From assembly GCF_009900715.1 (NCBI RefSeq), contig NZ_JAAAJC010000002.1, forward strand, positions 417,507 through 472,564: 55,058 bases of DNA. Direction: 5' to 3'. Numbering within the stretch: position 1 is the stretch's first letter; each line of letters starts with the position of its first letter. The DNA comes from Halococcus salsus. Its GTDB lineage: Archaea; Halobacteriota; Halobacteria; Halobacteriales; Halococcaceae. This document shows positions 52,488-55,058 of this stretch, one piece after another. A program made the translations under genes and the position numbers. The notes below the pieces were generated by a model. That model had not been told where the DNA came from. It saw nothing but the letters and a program-made list of their open reading frames with translations, and made no database searches.

Positions 52488-53225
52488 TCAGCCGGCGCGC
52501 TCACAGGTCGCGTCGAGACACCGCCGGCCGCTGGCGGTCTCGAACGCCGGCAGCCCGCAGTCGCACTCGCCGTCGACGACACCCGTCGGGAAGGCGAACG
52601 CCGTCTCGCAGTCGGGGTAGTTCTCACAGCCGGCGAGAAGGTTGCCGTTCCGGATGATCCGGAGGCTCCCGTCACAGTCCGGACAATCCCAGGTCCGATC
52701 GAACGCCGCCGTGACCGCCGCGTCGAGCGACTGACACTCACGGTCGATACAGAGTGTGAGTTCCCGGCCGCGTTCGACGCGCATCGTCGGCAGGCCGCAC
52801 GACGGACAGGTTTCGTCGAGGATCTCGGCACCCGCGGGCAGCCCGTAGCGTGCCGCACAGTCGAGACACGTCACGGCACCGTTCGCGCGGGTGAGTACGC
52901 CGTCGCAATCGGGGCAGGTTCCCACGGGCGTCCCCGCGCGGGAGGCGGGATACCGCCCGAGGCCGTACTCCTCGTTCGCAGTGATGTCGAGCCGCGAGTC
53001 GTCGTCGACGGCGGTGAGCGAGAACGCTCCGTCAGCGGTTCCGTCGTAGACCAGGCTCTCGGGGCGCGTGAGCCACGCGACGGGCTGGTAGCCGTCGCGG
53101 TCGTGGACCAGCACGGTGTTGTCGGGTTTGAGGAGGACGACGACCTCGCCACGGAGGTCGCTCTCCCGGGAGCCCGTCGTGGTGACGGTGCAGTCGCCGG
53201 CGAAGACCCGGATAGCGTGGGGCAT
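52488..53225 (-). CDS. NucS N-terminal-like domain fused to four zinc ribbons
   Basis: A 245-residue protein. Residues about 4-60 (IRVFAGDCTVTTTGSRESDL, RGEVVVLLKPDNTVLVHDRD, GYQPVAWL) resemble the DNA-binding/dimerisation domain of endonuclease NucS (DUF91). The nuclease domain of NucS is missing. Instead there are four C4 zinc sites: Cys104/107/120/123, 140/143/159/164, 181/184/200/206 and 221/223/236/241. The last two resemble topoisomerase I C-terminal zinc fingers (CPDCDGSLRIIRNGNLLAGCENYPDC). So a nucleic-acid binder without obvious catalysis is likely. It stands between the LLM gene (25 bases) and endA (63 bases) on the same strand. Confidence 0.85.
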   Translation of the reverse strand: MPHAIRVFAGDCTVTTTGSRESDLRGEVVVLLKPDNTVLVHDRDGYQPVAWLTRPESLVYDGTADGAFSLTAVDDDSRLDITANEEYGLGRYPASRAGTPVGTCPDCDGVLTRANGAVTCLDCAARYGLPAGAEILDETCPSCGLPTMRVERGRELTLCIDRECQSLDAAVTAAFDRTWDCPDCDGSLRIIRNGNLLAGCENYPDCETAFAFPTGVVDGECDCGLPAFETASGRRCLDATCERAG

Positions 53226-53250
53226 ACGAGGGGTGGTCGCGTTCCCGTAC

Positions 53251-54171
53251 TTAAACTCGAACCCGCTCGATCACGCCGGCGAAGCGCGTCAACCAGCGCT
53301 CGGGGTCGTCGCCGACGCCGCCGACGAGGACGTGGTCGACCCCCTTCGATTCGAGGTTGCGGAAGTACTCGACGAACCACTCGCGCCCGGCGCGAAAGCC
53401 CTGATTGACGGGTTCGGGACCCGCTTCGGGGTCGTCGGCGATCTCGGCCGTGACGACCATCACGAACGGCTTTTGTCCACCCTGCTCGCGCCAGGTTTCG
53501 AGGTAGCTTTCGAGGGTGGCCTCGGGGAGGTGATAGAACAGCCAGCCGTCGCCGTGCGCACCGATCCACTCGACGGACTGGCGCGCGTTGCCGGTCGGGA
53601 GCAGCGGTATCGACCCCGCGACGGGCTTCGGCGTCACGTCGAGGTCGCCGTCGAGCACTCCCCACCGGGTCTCGCGTTCGGGGAACGACTCGCCCCACGC
53701 GGCGCGGAGGAGGTCGGTACCCTCCTGAAACAGCGCCGCGCGGTCGTCCGTGTCGACGTCGAAGGCGGCGAATTCGGGTGGGCGGTCACCGGTCGCGACG
53801 CCGAGCACCAGCCGTCCATCGGAAAGCCGGTCGACCGTCGCGGCGGACTTCGCGACGTGAAGCGGGTGTCTGAGGGTGAGGACGACGCTCGCGGTGCCGA
53901 GCGCGATGTCGTCCGTTCGGGCGGCGACCTGCCCGAGCCAGACCCACGGGTCGTAGGTCTGGCCCGCGTCGCGGAATTTCGGCCAATAGGTCGGGACGTC
54001 GCGCACCCAGAGCCCGTCGAAACCGAGCGCCTCGGCGCGTTCGGCGAGCGCGAGTTCGTCCGCGACCGGCGGAGCGGACTCGTTGACCCCGGTCAACGGA
54101 AAGCCGGTGCCGAAAGTGAGCCCGTCACCGGCGAAGAGCCGACGGAAGCCCGCGTTCTCGTGGGTGGCCAT
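53251..54171 (-). CDS. LLM-class luciferase-like oxidoreductase (BA3436-like)
   Basis: A 306-residue TIM-barrel flavin-dependent enzyme of the bacterial luciferase-like superfamily. LAERAEALGFDGLWVRDVPTYWPKFRDAGQTYDPWVWLGQ and ARTDDIALGTASVVLTLRHPLHVAKSAATVDRLSDGRLVLGVATGDRPPEF match the BA3436-type LLM proteins, and GNARQSVEWIGAHGDGWLFYHL is the F420/FMN-pocket side. LLM enzymes use FMN or F420, and haloarchaea make F420, so either is possible. ATG at 54171 is the natural start; longer frames extend past the HAD gene on the other strand. Its 3' end is 25 bases from the NucS-N/zinc-ribbon gene. Confidence 0.88.
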   Translation of the reverse strand: MATHENAGFRRLFAGDGLTFGTGFPLTGVNESAPPVADELALAERAEALGFDGLWVRDVPTYWPKFRDAGQTYDPWVWLGQVAARTDDIALGTASVVLTLRHPLHVAKSAATVDRLSDGRLVLGVATGDRPPEFAAFDVDTDDRAALFQEGTDLLRAAWGESFPERETRWGVLDGDLDVTPKPVAGSIPLLPTGNARQSVEWIGAHGDGWLFYHLPEATLESYLETWREQGGQKPFVMVVTAEIADDPEAGPEPVNQGFRAGREWFVEYFRNLESKGVDHVLVGGVGDDPERWLTRFAGVIERVRV

Positions 54172-54252
54172 CCGTCGAGGCTCGGTGCGCGACCGGGAAG
54201 ACCCTTGTCGACACCGGAACCCACTTTCCGGCCGGCCACCTCCGGCCGGTCG

Positions 54253-54900
54253 ATGACCGAACTCCGCGCGGTGCTGTTCGACATGGACGGCGTCATCGTC
54301 GACTCCGAACGCTACTGGGCCGAGTACGAGGAGGAGCGGATCCTTCCCGCGGCGGAGGTCTCGGGGCTCGATCCCGGCGAGATCACCGGGATGAACTATA
54401 AGGAGATCGCCGAGTACCTCACCGAGAACTACGACGCGGCGGTCGGCACGGACGAACTCCAGGAGATCTACGAGGAGTGCGCCGCGGAGCTCTACACCGA
54501 ACGCGCCGACCTCATGGACGGCTTTCGCGACCTCTGTGGCACGCTCCGGGACCGCGGGGTTCGGACCGCGATCGTGACCTCCTCGCCGCCCGAGTGGATC
54601 GAGATGGTCCGCGAGCGCTTCGACCTCGCGGGCTTCGACGCGACGGTCTCGGCCGAGGTGATCGACGGCCCCGGCAAACCCGAGCCCCACATCTACCGCC
54701 ACGCTGCCGAGGCGGTGGGCGTCGACCCCGCCGACTGTGTCGCGGTCGAGGACTCGACCAACGGGGTCGCCTCGGCCACGGCCGCCGGGACGACCTGCAT
54801 CGGCTATCGCGGCGGGAGCGACCGGACCCTCGACCTCTCGGCGGCGGACGTGGTGGTCGATGGGCCGCAGGAACTCAGAGCCGAACTGCTAGCCCGATAA
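54253..54900 (+). CDS. HAD-family hydrolase (beta-phosphoglucomutase/phosphatase type)
   Basis: A 215-residue haloacid dehalogenase-superfamily protein with the four motifs: DMDGVIVDS (nucleophile Asp10, acid/base Asp12), VTSSP (motif II), Lys of PGKPEPHIY (motif III) and VEDSTNG (motif IV). The cap is a helical bundle (AEYEEERILPAAEVSGLD through CAAELYTERADLMDG), as in phosphoglycolate phosphatase and beta-phosphoglucomutase. It probably dephosphorylates a small sugar phosphate or metabolite. It is divergent from the LLM gene with 81 bases between. Confidence 0.9.
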   Translation: MTELRAVLFDMDGVIVDSERYWAEYEEERILPAAEVSGLDPGEITGMNYKEIAEYLTENYDAAVGTDELQEIYEECAAELYTERADLMDGFRDLCGTLRDRGVRTAIVTSSPPEWIEMVRERFDLAGFDATVSAEVIDGPGKPEPHIYRHAAEAVGVDPADCVAVEDSTNGVASATAAGTTCIGYRGGSDRTLDLSAADVVVDGPQELRAELLAR

Positions 54901-54969
54901 GCGAGGGTTCGTGAAACAATTCAAGTCGGAGTTGATTTTCGAATAACTACGGAGCCGATTCCGAACGCT

Positions 54970-55058
54970 GGTGCAAACGAGAGACCGCACCGCCACCGCC
55001 CCGCGACAGCCACGAGCCTCCCCAGCCGACTGCGCTCCTCGCTCGTTCGTTCCACTCA
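54970..55058 (+). repeat. dispersed intergenic repeat, copy 3 (cut by the window edge)
   Basis: Starts GGTGCAAACGAGAGACCGCA and includes the 44-base core (55004-55047) identical to copy 1, then continues CGTTCCACTCA to the end of the window. As in the other copies it lies between genes. Confidence 0.85.

Overview
This window looks like chromosome of an extremely halophilic archaeon and very probably of the genus Halococcus. The GC content is high, the predicted proteins are acidic (many D/E-rich termini), promoters are archaeal TATA boxes about 25-28 bases ahead of starts (several leaderless), lipoproteins and exported proteins carry haloarchaeal Tat/lipobox signals, and the rRNA operon has the order 16S - tRNA-Ala - 23S - 5S - tRNA-Cys. 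The decisive genus marker is the 5S rRNA: it is 231 nt long because roughly 108 nt interrupt its 3' part, the peculiarity known from Halococcus morrhuae.

Layout. 1-9.4 kb: a phosphohexomutase, hisI with a coiled-coil protein, a PiT-type phosphate permease, a 59-residue membrane protein ahead of a leaderless upp, a DsrE-like protein, a TauE/SafE permease, the RNase P RNA (minus strand, inside what superficially looks like open reading frames), and nicotinate phosphoribosyltransferase. 9.4-17 kb: a lipoprotein with a zinc-protease-like motif, nicotinamidase, an arginine-deiminase-like amidinotransferase, a thioesterase, an M23-like protein, a lipoate-ligase-like protein and dihydroorotase. 17-24 kb: a complete oligopeptide-type ABC importer on the minus strand (fused double ATPase, binding protein, two permeases, small membrane proteins). 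24-36 kb: mostly small conserved haloarchaeal proteins, a DHH phosphoesterase, ribosomal protein eS6, a beta-CASP nuclease, an SDR, and tRNA-Lys with a detached copy of its 3' end. 36-42.4 kb: the rRNA operon (minus strand) with four tandem promoters, a spacer promoter and readable processing stems. 42.4-55 kb: chromatin protein MC1, an AbrB-like protein, pyrD, pheS-pheT, a GH114-like exported protein, a flavin reductase, and a tight minus-strand run LLM oxidoreductase - NucS-N/zinc-ribbon protein - endA - trpS.

Functional threads. RNA metabolism dominates: rRNA operon, RNase P RNA, three tRNAs, EndA (the enzyme expected to cut the bulge-helix-bulge stems visible around 16S and 23S), TrpRS, PheRS, eS6 and a CPSF/RNase J-like nuclease. 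Nucleotide and cofactor metabolism is scattered (upp, pyrC, pyrD, hisI, pncA, pncB). No CRISPR array, insertion sequence, prophage or integrase was seen. Intergenic DNA carries a dispersed repeat in three copies, an array of five perfect stem-loops, and a 44-bp tandem duplication. Nothing here is a clear new defence or mobile system; the best candidates for undescribed biology are the NucS-N/zinc-ribbon protein tied to endA-trpS, the leader-peptide arrangement at 33.7 kb and the tRNA-Lys scar.
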